Shown here one piece after another: positions 38,374 through 46,914 of a stretch of DNA of 64,000 nt (the first letter of the stretch is position 1; each line of letters opens with the position of its first letter). The position numbers and the translations under genes were made by a program. The DNA lies in the NCBI RefSeq assembly GCF_010119225.1, contig NZ_WNKF01000002.1:62001-126000 (forward strand), in the 5' to 3' direction. Origin of the DNA: Cyclobacterium roseum. GTDB lineage: Bacteria > Bacteroidota > Bacteroidia > Cytophagales > Cyclobacteriaceae. A model generated the notes under the pieces. That model did not search any database and was not told the DNA's origin. It saw only the letters and a program-made list of their open reading frames with translations.

Positions 38374-38481
38374 ATTCAGCCCCATCTGGGGGTAGGAGGT
38401 ACTTCTTGGTTTGCGTTCCGTGGCCTGCACCCACGGTTATTGTTTTTCAGACCCTTCAGACCTGCCTTTACTCAGAGAATC
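38374..38481 (+). repeat. Triple-hairpin repeat family 2, copy A (degenerate)
   Basis: It aligns in the same orientation with 54971-55078. It contains a CCCC...GGGG stem, CCGTGG...CCACGG, and CAGACCCTTCAGACCTG, each a mutated form of the cleaner hairpins in copy B. Spacers such as TGGAGGTA/AGGAGGTA and CTGCCTTTACT are shared. Confidence 0.75.
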
Positions 38482-38587
38482 AGCAGCAGCCAAGATTGGC
38501 ATCTATAGAAATTTTTTTCCTTTAGTCCAATCATATTATAATGAGGTCACCTATCACTTCCAAAGAAACAAGCTCTTATTTGAATCC

Positions 38588-38636
38588 GAAGCCTATAGGG
38601 CTTCAACAGTAATAACCCCGGGCGAAACCCGGGGTT
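38588..38636. repeat. Paired GC-rich hairpins
   Basis: GAAGCC/GGCTTC (38588-38604) followed by AACCCCGGG/CCCGGGGTT with a 5-nt loop (38614-38636). The second stem is perfect over 9 bp. There is no U-tract after it, so it is more likely an interspersed palindrome than a terminator. Confidence 0.6.
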
Positions 38637-38918
38637 TGCGAGCCGGTAAATCCTTCCACCAACCCCGGAGGTTGAACACGGTCCTGCGTACAAAGGAGAG
38701 TTGCTCAATTTTGTGATCACCCAGGGAAATGTAGGCGGCAGAGAGTCCTCTTTTTGTCCGGTACCTCCACCCCATAAATGAATTCCTATAGTTTAAAGCC
38801 TGCTTGCTGTTCCATGCACCAGCCTATGGGAGGCAATCAACCAAAAACCCTTTCCGATACGGGCGAATTTTCTATGAAATTTTCTTACTTTGTATCAAAC
38901 GAAAAGCACTTTCCCAAA

Positions 38919-40253
38919 ATGACAAACCTATACGCCGTATTACCTTTCCTTCTCTATCTACTCGTCACCCCCTCTACCGCACAAACCGAACAGAAGCCAA
39001 ACATCCTTGTGATCGTTCCGGACGACCTGGGTTGGTCGGATGTGGGATACCAGGGTTCGGAGATTCTCACACCAAACATTGATCGCCTGGCCCGGAATGG
39101 GAAAATTCTGCAGCAGTTTTACGTGATGCCCACCTGCACCCCCACCCGGGTCAGCCTGATGACGGGAAAATTCCCCAGCAGGTTTGGGGTTTTGGCACCG
39201 GCATATGGGGAGGTGATCGACTTGGGAACACCGACGCTCCCTTCCCTGCTACGGGATGCAGGCTATTTTACCGCCATTGTAGGAAAATGGCACCTGGGCT
39301 CTCCTCCCTACACCCCGTTGAAATACGGGTTTGATCAATCCTATGGCTATTTTGACGGACAGATAGACCCATATACCCATGAATACAAAACAGAAACCAA
39401 GCTAACCGACAGAAGATCCTGGCATAGAAACGATCAATACCTGGACGAGCAGGGGCACGTGACGGATCTTCTGACAGCCGAGGCCATCCGGATAATCGAG
39501 GAACAGCGGGAAAAACCCTTTTTCCTGTATCTCGCCCATCATGTACCGCATTATCCGCTGGAGGAAACGGAAGCCTACCTTTCACTCTATGATGACAAAC
39601 CGCAGATGCACCCCTCCAGAAAGCTATTTGCCGCCAGTGTTTCCCATCTGGACGAGGGCATTGGCAAAATTCTGAAAACCTTAGAGGAAACCGGTCAGCG
39701 AGAAAACACGGTCATTTTATTTCTGAGTGATAACGGCGGGCAAAAAAGCTGGCAAAGCACGGAGCATTACCGGGGAAAGTATGCAGACAAACCGCATTTG
39801 GTATTGGGCAATAACTACCCGCTCAGGGGCTGGAAAGGAGACCTTTATGAAGGAGGTATACGGGTTCCCGGAATCATCAACTGGCCGGGCAGGCTCGCTT
39901 CCGGAAAAATTTCCATGCCGATCCATATGGCTGACTGGCTTCCCAGCCTGTTGGAACTTGCAGGAATTCCGAACCCTGGAAGGCAACGTCTAGATGGGGA
40001 ATCCATTTGGAAATACCTGCAAAACCCTGAGGCTAGCCCGCAACCGACACGTTCCTTTTACTGGAAAATAAAGGGAGCTTCCGCCGTGCGGGAGGGAGAT
40101 TGGAAACTCCTGGTTCGGCAGGATGGAAGTAAGGAACTGTATGATTTAAAAGCCGATTTCAGAGAAACCCGGGACTTTTCCCACCAACATCCGGAAAAAG
40201 TCAAACGCCTGATGGGGTTGTTGGAAAGCTACCGAAAAGACGACCGGGATTAA
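38919..40253 (+). CDS. Sulfatase, S1 type, secreted
   Basis: About 444 residues from the ATG at 38919, which begins a proper signal peptide (LYAVLPFLLYLLVTPSTAQ). The longer frame from 38778 would bury it. Motifs: VPDDLGWSDVGY (metal site, ~34-45), CTPTR at 73-77 (formylglycine Cys73), VGKWHLGS, and FLSDNGG with Asp/Asn metal ligands. A TACTTTG about 32 bp upstream of the ATG could be part of a promoter. It stands alone between repeats and an OMP gene and is not in a Sus operon. Substrate unknown. Confidence 0.92.
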   Translation: MTNLYAVLPFLLYLLVTPSTAQTEQKPNILVIVPDDLGWSDVGYQGSEILTPNIDRLARNGKILQQFYVMPTCTPTRVSLMTGKFPSRFGVLAPAYGEVIDLGTPTLPSLLRDAGYFTAIVGKWHLGSPPYTPLKYGFDQSYGYFDGQIDPYTHEYKTETKLTDRRSWHRNDQYLDEQGHVTDLLTAEAIRIIEEQREKPFFLYLAHHVPHYPLEETEAYLSLYDDKPQMHPSRKLFAASVSHLDEGIGKILKTLEETGQRENTVILFLSDNGGQKSWQSTEHYRGKYADKPHLVLGNNYPLRGWKGDLYEGGIRVPGIINWPGRLASGKISMPIHMADWLPSLLELAGIPNPGRQRLDGESIWKYLQNPEASPQPTRSFYWKIKGASAVREGDWKLLVRQDGSKELYDLKADFRETRDFSHQHPEKVKRLMGLLESYRKDDRD

Positions 40254-40565
40254 TTTTTTATTGGATTAACAGCATTTACGCAAACCCTCCACTGCGGCAG
40301 AGGGATTTGTCCGCATTTGACTGGTCGGTATTCGAACGCCTTGCCTTGTACTGCTCCCGATTAGGTCAAGATGAATGTCGTTTGGCAAAATACACATTGT
40401 AGGTAAATGGATCGATTAAACGGAGGTTAATTGCTGTTTTACCCCTCAGGAATACCTAACAAAAAAATATATAATATTATTATTTTTTATTGTAATATTT
40501 TAACAAAGAATAGTAGTAAATTTGTCTTGTTAATAAACCTTATAATTATTGTAACGGACAAAATC
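40254..40565 (+). other. Intergenic region upstream of outer-membrane barrel gene
   Basis: About 310 bp, very AT-rich from 40465 to 40560. It probably contains the promoter of the 40566 gene. The in-frame extension to 40431 encodes a Lys/Ile-rich stretch typical of translated AT-rich DNA and is not accepted as coding. Confidence 0.4.
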
Positions 40566-41246
40566 ATGAACAATTTAGCACCAATTCGCATAGTTACCGC
40601 CCTGTCTCTGGTCTTTTTGACCTTTCTGGCAGGCATCTCCGGCACTTTTGCCCAAAACAACAATCCAGGACCCAAATTTGGCATCAAAGGAGGGCTTAAC
40701 TTATCACAACTCTACGTGGATCAACCCAACGTTGAAGACGAGAATATGAAAGCGGGTATTCATTTTGGGGTTTTCGGAAAAATACCTGTCAATAGTTTCG
40801 TTGCCGTACAGCCTGAAGTGTTGTATACCAACATGGGTTCCAAAGTTTCTTATGGCGGTTCCGATTTCGAAAGCGTTTTTGGAATCGAGAGCGGAGAGAT
40901 CCGGTTCAATCTTAATTACATACAGGTACCCATCGCTTTGGCGGTCAACCTGGGACCTTTGAATGTTCATGCAGGTCCCTACCTGAGTTATTTGCTTTCT
41001 GCCAATGTAAATAACTGGAAATCATCCGAAACCAGCCCCACCGAGGTTCGCGAATTAAACACGGATGACTTTAACCGAATAGACTACGGGCTGGTCGTCG
41101 GCGTTGGATTTGACATCAAGAATGTCAATGTGGGCGCCCGGTATAATTATGGCCTTAGGCAGGTCGGAAATGATGGCCTGGCTGGAAACCTGACTGACAA
41201 CTCTAAAAATGGAGTAGGTCAAATCTACTTAGGTTTCGGTTTTTAA
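40566..41246 (+). CDS. Outer-membrane β-barrel protein (PorT/OMP_b-brl_2-like)
   Basis: A 226-residue protein with signal peptide ending in SGTFAQ (~residue 29). KFGIKGGLNLSQLY opens the barrel, with alternating strands FVAVQPEVLYTNMG, INV-type repeats and final strand GQIYLGFGF, typical of the small Bacteroidota porin-like family. The ATG at 40566 is chosen for the signal peptide. It is followed by a strong terminator. No ligand or partner can be inferred. Confidence 0.8.
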   Translation: MNNLAPIRIVTALSLVFLTFLAGISGTFAQNNNPGPKFGIKGGLNLSQLYVDQPNVEDENMKAGIHFGVFGKIPVNSFVAVQPEVLYTNMGSKVSYGGSDFESVFGIESGEIRFNLNYIQVPIALAVNLGPLNVHAGPYLSYLLSANVNNWKSSETSPTEVRELNTDDFNRIDYGLVVGVGFDIKNVNVGARYNYGLRQVGNDGLAGNLTDNSKNGVGQIYLGFGF

Positions 41247-41268
41247 ATCAAATTTATTTCCTTTTGGT

Positions 41269-41300
41269 AACCATGCTTTCTCTGAAGGCATGGTTTTTTT
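41269..41300 (+). terminator. Rho-independent terminator
   Basis: AACCATGC (41269-41276) pairs with GCATGGTT (41288-41295), loop 11 nt, followed by a run of T to 41300. It lies 23 bp after the barrel gene stop. Confidence 0.85.
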
Positions 41301-41475
41301 GCTTTTCCCAAGCCATCCGTCCTAGATGCAGGGGAACATTGTTGATGGGAAAAACGCTTGATACATTCTATTGAAGATGACAAGCTCCTAAAAGCAACAC
41401 ATTCCAACTATTAAATTTTCTTTTTAGCGATTAACTAATATCTTTAGACCTAAATCCAATATTGTATTTTTTACG

Positions 41476-43854
41476 ATGTATAAAAAAGGCCTATCCGAAC
41501 GGGACATTTGCACCAAATTCATCACGCCGGCGCTGAAAAAAGCAGGATGGGATATTCAAAAGCAAATCCGTGAAGAAGTTTTTTTTACTGATGGCCGAAT
41601 CATCGTGCAAGGTTCCCTTCATACCCGGGGAACAAGAAAAAGAGCTGACTACATCCTATATTACAAAAACAATATCCCACTGGCCATCATTGAGGCCAAG
41701 GATAACAAAAAAGGAGTAGGTTCAGGAATGCAGCAAGCCCTGGAATATTCCGAAATACTCCAGCTTCCTTTTGTCTTTACTTCTAATGGTGACTCCTTTG
41801 TTTTTCATGACAAAACCAACCCTGAAATACGAGAAAAAGAAATTCCTTTAGATGAGTTCCCTTCGCCTGCCACGCTTTGGGAAAAGTATCTGAAATTTAA
41901 CGGTATAGAAAGCCCAAAAGCCCGAGAAATAGTAGCGCAGGATTATTATGTGGATGATTCGGGCATGAACCTGAGATATTATCAGGCAAATGCGGTGAAC
42001 AGAACCATTGAAGCCATAGCCAAAGGAAAAAATAGAATTCTGCTGGTCATGGCTACGGGAACGGGAAAAACCTACACTGCCTTTAACCTGATCTGGAGGC
42101 TTTGGAAAACAGGCATCAAAAAAAGAATCCTGTTTCTTGCGGACAGAAATGCCCTTCTCAATCAGACCAAAAACGGGGACTTCTCCCCATTTGGAAATGA
42201 TATCATGCATATCATCAAAAACCGCAGGATTGATAAATCATACCAGATCTACTTTGCCCTGTACCAGGGGCTTACCAGCAATGAGGAAGAAAAAAATGCC
42301 TACAAGGAATTCAGCAGAGACTTTTTTGATCTGGTGGTGGTGGATGAGTGCCACCGCGGGTCCGCTTCGGAAGCCTCTGCCTGGCGGGAAGTGTTGGAGT
42401 ATTTCGAAGCAGCCACGCAGATCGGTATGACGGCTACCCCAAAGGAGACCAAAGACATCTCCAATATGGACTATTACGGAGATCCTGTCTATACCTATTC
42501 CCTCAAGCAGGGAATCATGGATGGCTTTTTGGCTCCTTATAAAGTCGTTAGAATTACCACCAATCTTGATGAAGGTTGGCGGCCTACTTCCGGCATGTTG
42601 GACAAGTTTGGCAATGAAATCATAGACCGAATCTATAACCTGAAAGATTATGACCGCAAAATGGTCATGGATCAACGGACACAACTGATCGCAAATAAGA
42701 TAACGGAGTTTTTAAAAGCTACCGATCGTTTTGCCAAAACAATCGTCTTCTGTATCGATATAGAACATGCCCAACGCATGCGGCAGGCACTGATCAATGC
42801 CAACGCTGACTTGGTTTCAAAGCACCCCCACTATGTGGTCAAAATCACCGGGGACGATGAGGTAGGCAAAAGGGAGTTGGACAACTTTACGGATGTAGAA
42901 GAGCGCTTCCCCGTCATCGCCACAACATCCAAAATGTTGACTACGGGTATAGATACCAAGATGGTCAAGTTAATTGTACTGGAAGCAAACATCGCCTCCA
43001 TGACTGAATTCAAGCAGATCGTCGGAAGAGGCACCCGAATAAGGGAAGCGGAAGGGAAGCTGTATTTCACCATTATGGATTTCCGAAAAGCTACCAACCT
43101 CTTTGCCGATCCGGATTTTGACGGGGAACCTGTACAGATCTACGAACCTGGAATAGACGATTCCCCTGTACCACCCGTATATCCGGAAAACGAGGAAGAA
43201 GAGGGTAATCAGACTGAAGAACCGGAAACTCCTGGTTTAGGTTCGCCTCCACCTGGTATCCTGATCCATGAACCGGATCCGGAGGCAGAGCCTAAGAAGT
43301 ACTATGTCAACGATCTAGAAGTATCCGTCATCAACCAGCGCATCCAGTACTTTGGAGCGGATGGCAGATTGATCACGGAATCCCTAAAGGATTATACCCG
43401 GAAAAACATCGGAAACAATTTCAGTTCCCTGGATGCTTTTATCCAGCACTGGTCAACAGCGGAAAAGAAGGAAATTCTTTTGGCAGAACTGGCCGAGCAG
43501 GGAATTTTATTGGAAGCCCTTCGGGAGGAAATCGGCAAAGAAATGGACGATTTTGACCTGATCTGTCATATTGCGTTTGACCAGCCGGCATTGACCCGGA
43601 AAGAACGGGCCGACAAGGTTCGCAAACGAAACTACTTTGCCAAATACAGCGATAAAGCCCAGGCAGTGCTTAATGCGCTCCTGGATAAATACGAACAAGA
43701 AGGAATTACAACCATCGAGCAGGGAGCTATCTTAAAAGTTCAACCCCTCAGTCAATTGGGTTCTCCCGTGGAGTTGGTGAGGGCTTTTGGCAAGGGGAAG
43801 GACTTTGAGAACGCACTAAGGGAATTGGAAAAGGAAATTTATAAATCGGCATGA
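41476..43854 (+). CDS. hsdR: Type I restriction enzyme, R subunit
   Basis: A 792-residue motor/nuclease subunit of a type I system. The N-terminal nuclease has Asp58 (RADYIL) and EAK at 73-75, the PD-(D/E)xK pattern. The SF2 translocase follows: MATGTGKTYT (Walker A), VVDECHRG (DEAD-like box), GMTATPKE, and the C-terminal RecA motifs TTSKMLTTGIDTKMV and QIVGRGTRIRE. A Glu/Pro-rich linker (about 575-610) leads to the C-terminal HsdM-binding region. It is the first gene of the restriction locus, and its stop lies one base before the next gene's TTG start. The frame is intact. Confidence 0.95.
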   Translation: MYKKGLSERDICTKFITPALKKAGWDIQKQIREEVFFTDGRIIVQGSLHTRGTRKRADYILYYKNNIPLAIIEAKDNKKGVGSGMQQALEYSEILQLPFVFTSNGDSFVFHDKTNPEIREKEIPLDEFPSPATLWEKYLKFNGIESPKAREIVAQDYYVDDSGMNLRYYQANAVNRTIEAIAKGKNRILLVMATGTGKTYTAFNLIWRLWKTGIKKRILFLADRNALLNQTKNGDFSPFGNDIMHIIKNRRIDKSYQIYFALYQGLTSNEEEKNAYKEFSRDFFDLVVVDECHRGSASEASAWREVLEYFEAATQIGMTATPKETKDISNMDYYGDPVYTYSLKQGIMDGFLAPYKVVRITTNLDEGWRPTSGMLDKFGNEIIDRIYNLKDYDRKMVMDQRTQLIANKITEFLKATDRFAKTIVFCIDIEHAQRMRQALINANADLVSKHPHYVVKITGDDEVGKRELDNFTDVEERFPVIATTSKMLTTGIDTKMVKLIVLEANIASMTEFKQIVGRGTRIREAEGKLYFTIMDFRKATNLFADPDFDGEPVQIYEPGIDDSPVPPVYPENEEEEGNQTEEPETPGLGSPPPGILIHEPDPEAEPKKYYVNDLEVSVINQRIQYFGADGRLITESLKDYTRKNIGNNFSSLDAFIQHWSTAEKKEILLAELAEQGILLEALREEIGKEMDDFDLICHIAFDQPALTRKERADKVRKRNYFAKYSDKAQAVLNALLDKYEQEGITTIEQGAILKVQPLSQLGSPVELVRAFGKGKDFENALRELEKEIYKSA

Positions 43855-43855
43855 A

Positions 43856-45352
43856 TTGAAGTTAGCAGATAAAATAAAATTACCTGAGGGACGGCGGCTT
43901 GAGTTCAAAGAAATATTGCCATCTAATGCAGACTTTGCCAAAACAGTGATCGCTTTTGCAAACGATGCTGGAGGTGAACTATTTATCGGCGTAAAAAACA
44001 ATCCCAGATTACTGATTGGTATTCCTGAAAATCAATTAGATGGCATCGAAAACAAAATCAGCAATATTATTCATGACTCCTGTACTCCTTTAATTCAGCC
44101 AGAAATTTCATTTCTTGAAGAAGATAATAAACATTTCATTCGAATATTCATTCACAAAGGGAGTAAGCCTCCCTACTTTTTAAAAAACAAAGGGAAGGAT
44201 CAAGGCACCTTTGTCCGAGTTGGTTCATCCAATAGATTAGGTGATAAAGAATCGATTTTGCGCCTTGAAAGATTAGCTTCAAATATTTCATATGATGCAG
44301 AATTGAATTATTCCAAAGATTTTAATGAATTAGAATTAGATGAATTCGCTACTTTTTTTAAGGAGAAAACAGGTGAAGAATTAACGGAGAATATTCTTGA
44401 AAAACTGGACCTTATTGTCAACGAACAAGGCCAAAAGCGGGCTACTAATGCACTCGTCCTCCTTTCGAATGATAAACTAAAAACTCAACTTTTTCCCAAT
44501 TCAAAAATTGAATGCGCAAGGTTTAAAGGAACTAAGCCTGGAAATTTTATAGACCAAAAATCTTTTGCAGGAAGCATTGTTGGTCATGCTGAGCTGGCCT
44601 TGAATTTTGTGAAACGTCATATTTCTGAAGGGACGAAAAATTATGAGGGTGTTTATAGGAACGACCGCTGGGAATATCCGATCATAGCGCTGCGTGAAGT
44701 TATTCGAAATGCGGTCATTCACAGAGACTACTCTCTCACCGGAAAAGACATTAAAATCGCTATTTTTGAAGATAAAATTGAAATCACTAGCCCAGGTAAA
44801 TTGCTTCCTTCGGTAGATTTTGACGAAATGTTTGCCGGACAGTCGGATGTGAGAAACAAAGTGCTGGCTCCAGTTTTCAAACGGCTCGGCCTAATTGAAC
44901 AATGGGGCAATGGATTGCAGTTGATAGCTGATGATTTAAGAGAATATCCTGAAATCAAACTCAGATGGAACGAACCGGGGATGGCTTTCAGGGTGGCTTT
45001 TGTCAATCAGTATTATTCACCACAGCAGGAGTTGCAACAGGAGTTGCAGCACGAGTTGCGGCACGAGTTACGGCACGAGTTACGGCACGAGTTGCAGCAC
45101 GAGTTGCAGCACGAGTCCCTTATAACAAAAGTTCTCAAAATAATTTCAATCAAAGAAATTAACACGAAGGGAATAGCTTCAACTTTAGGTCAAAAAAGTA
45201 TCTCAGGGTCACTGAAAAAGATATTAAATAGTTTGTTGGAAAAGTCATTAATCGAATGGACAATCCCGGAAAAGCCAAAAAGTAAAAACCAGCAATACAG
45301 AATCACAAGGCGGGGCATTGCTTTTTTGCTCTTACTCGGAGAAAAAAACTAG
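43856..45352 (+). CDS. AlbA_2 (Schlafen-type) domain and GHKL-like ATPase protein
   Basis: A 498-residue protein with a TTG start one base after the hsdR stop; no ATG is available near. Residues ~10-125 are an AlbA_2/Schlafen AlbA-type domain (RRLEFKE, FANDAGGELFIGV). Residues ~265-385 contain the HATPase_c_4-like region (ALREVIRNAVIHRDYS, ITSPGKLLP). Residues 390-421 are eight tetrapeptide repeats QHEL/RHEL, then a winged-helix domain (~425-495). Such proteins are often annotated as DNA-binding transcriptional regulators and occur inside type I restriction loci. Here it separates hsdR from hsdM. A regulatory or defence accessory role is inferred. Confidence 0.85.
   Translation: MKLADKIKLPEGRRLEFKEILPSNADFAKTVIAFANDAGGELFIGVKNNPRLLIGIPENQLDGIENKISNIIHDSCTPLIQPEISFLEEDNKHFIRIFIHKGSKPPYFLKNKGKDQGTFVRVGSSNRLGDKESILRLERLASNISYDAELNYSKDFNELELDEFATFFKEKTGEELTENILEKLDLIVNEQGQKRATNALVLLSNDKLKTQLFPNSKIECARFKGTKPGNFIDQKSFAGSIVGHAELALNFVKRHISEGTKNYEGVYRNDRWEYPIIALREVIRNAVIHRDYSLTGKDIKIAIFEDKIEITSPGKLLPSVDFDEMFAGQSDVRNKVLAPVFKRLGLIEQWGNGLQLIADDLREYPEIKLRWNEPGMAFRVAFVNQYYSPQQELQQELQHELRHELRHELRHELQHELQHESLITKVLKIISIKEINTKGIASTLGQKSISGSLKKILNSLLEKSLIEWTIPEKPKSKNQQYRITRRGIAFLLLLGEKN
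45023..45118 (+). repeat. 12-bp in-frame minisatellite, eight units
   Basis: Eight tandem 12-bp units encode QQEL, QQEL, QHEL, RHEL, RHEL, RHEL, QHEL, QHES. Units differ mainly at the first codon (CAG/CGG) and the Leu codon (TTG/TTA). Gain or loss of a unit keeps the frame and only changes linker length. Confidence 0.95.
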
Positions 45353-45377
45353 AATCGAAAAAATATAAATTACCTAA

Positions 45378-46821
45378 ATGTCAACAATCACCACCAATAT
45401 CAAAGGCATCCGCGACATCATGCGGAAAGACACAGGAGTAGATGGGGATGCACAGCGCATCTCACAGATGGTCTGGATGCTCTTTATGAAGATTTTTGCA
45501 GATAAGGAAGAAGAATGGGAAATTACCATAGAAGATTACCAAAGCCCTATCCCTGACCAATTCAAATGGCAAAACTGGGCCGCCAATGAAGAAGGCCTGA
45601 CAGGAGATGCCCTGATGGACTTTATCAACAATGAGCTGTTTCCGGCCCTCAAAGAACTGGATTTCAGCATCAGTCCCCAGGCCAAGATCATCCGGTCTGT
45701 ATTTGAGGACACCTACAATTACATGAAAAACGGAACGCTCTTCCGTCAGGTCATCAATCAGATCAACAAGATCGATTTTAACAGTTCCAAAGACCGTCAC
45801 CTGTTCAATGACCTTTACGAAACGATTTTAAAAGAATTGCAATCCGCAGGTTCATCGGGAGAATACTATACCCCCCCCCCGGGCGGTGACACAGTTTATG
45901 GTGGATATGATCAATCCCCAACTCAAAGAAACGGTGCTTGACCCTGCCTGTGGAACGGGCGGATTCCTTACCTGTACCATAGACCATAAAAAGCAACTCG
46001 TTCAAAACGACCAGGATGAACGTGATCTGCAAACCACCATCCGTGGGATAGAGAAAAAGCCCCTACCCCATTTACTCTGCACCACCAATCTGATGCTGCA
46101 TGGATTTGATGTACCTGCGGTGCGCAGAGACAACCTCCTCAGCAAGCCTTATTCCGACTGGGGAGCAAGTGACAAGGTGGATATCATTCTGACCAACCCG
46201 CCTTTTGGGGGAGTGGAAGAAGATGGGACCGAAACGAATTTCCCCCAGAAGTTCCGCACCAAGGAAACCGCCGATCTATTTCTGGCCCTGATTATCCGTT
46301 TGCTCAAAGATGGCGGCAGGTGCGCCGTGGTCTTGCCGGATGGGACCCTCTTTGGGGAAGGTGTCAAAACCCGGATCAAAGAAGAACTGATGGAGCGCTG
46401 CAATTTGCATACAATCCTGCGCCTTCCCAATGGGGTATTCAATCCCTACACGGGCATTAAAACCAATTTGCTGTTCTTCGAAAAGGGATCGCCTACCAAA
46501 AATATCTGGTACTTTGAGCATCCCTATCCGGATGGTGTCAAGAGCTACAACAAGGGCAAACCCATTCATATCAAGGAATTTGACCTGGAGAAAGCCTGGT
46601 GGAATGATCGGGAAAATGAGGCCTATAGCCAATATGCCTGGAAGGTTTCCGCAGAGGAAATTAAAAACAGAGGATACAACCTGGATATCAAAAATCCCCA
46701 TCAGGTCGCAGATGAGCTGGAAAGTCCGGAGGTCCTGCTAAAAAAATACCAAGCCACCGAAAAAAAGATCTCGGATATTCAGGACGAGATTATTAAGGTA
46801 TTATCAGAAGCTTTAAAATAG
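45378..46821 (+). pseudogene. hsdM: Type I DNA methyltransferase M subunit, frameshifted at a C10 tract
   Basis: The N-terminal part (from the ATG at 45378) gives a normal HsdM N domain (GIRDIMRKDTGVDGDAQRIS) up to GEYYTP. There the frame is lost in a run of ten C (45871-45880), and translation would stop at 45939-45941. The rest is open in the +1 frame and holds RAVTQFMVDMINPQ, motif I DPACGTGGFL and motif IV NPPFGG. Joined, the product is about 480 residues, the normal length. Family members read YYTPRAVxxF; six C would encode this, and nine C would restore frame with one extra Pro. The present C10 allele is off. It may be a phase-variable switch, recent decay or a homopolymer error. hsdR and hsdS are intact. 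Confidence 0.9.
45871..45880 (+). repeat. Poly-C tract (C10) inside hsdM
   Basis: Ten consecutive C between TATA and GGGCGGTG. It is at the codons for the conserved TPR of HsdM, and its length decides the reading frame. Confidence 0.95.
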
Positions 46822-46826
46822 ACGTC

Positions 46827-46900
46827 ATCGGTAGGAGGAGGTACGACGACGAAGCAATCTCATCAATTGAAAAGATTGCTTCGTCGTGCCTCCTACCGAT
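46827..46900. repeat. Palindromic interspersed element between hsdM and hsdS
   Basis: The left arm 46827-46860 (ATCGGTAGGAGG ... GAAGCAATCT) and right arm 46873-46900 (AGATTGCTTC ... CCTCCTACCGAT) are inverted repeats. The left arm has 6 extra bases. The core GACGAAGCAATCT is, from general knowledge, part of a widespread palindromic repeat of Bacteroidota and other genomes. It lies exactly in the hsdM-hsdS gap. Confidence 0.85.
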
Positions 46901-46914
46901 ACCGGGAACGACTT

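Larger units (their letters stand above)
37904..38918. other. Kilobase-long non-coding, repeat-bearing spacer
   Basis: AT-rich from 37904 to 38370, presumably holding the susC promoter. It is then followed by a triple-hairpin repeat (38374-38481) and GC-rich hairpins (38588-38636). Up to the ATG at 38919 nothing codes convincingly. The in-frame extension of the sulfatase upstream to 38778 lacks sense as protein. Confidence 0.5.

Noticed and set aside
38778-38918. Upstream extension of the sulfatase frame
   Set aside because: It places the signal peptide 47 residues inside the protein and has no protein-like composition.
45023-45118. Tandem repeat as a possible CRISPR array
   Set aside because: Units are 12 bp, contiguous and in frame inside a coding region, with no spacers.
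46867-46914. Earlier TTG start for hsdS
   Set aside because: It lies inside the palindromic element and encodes an Arg-rich stretch absent from HsdS proteins. ATG at 46915 starts the conserved sequence.
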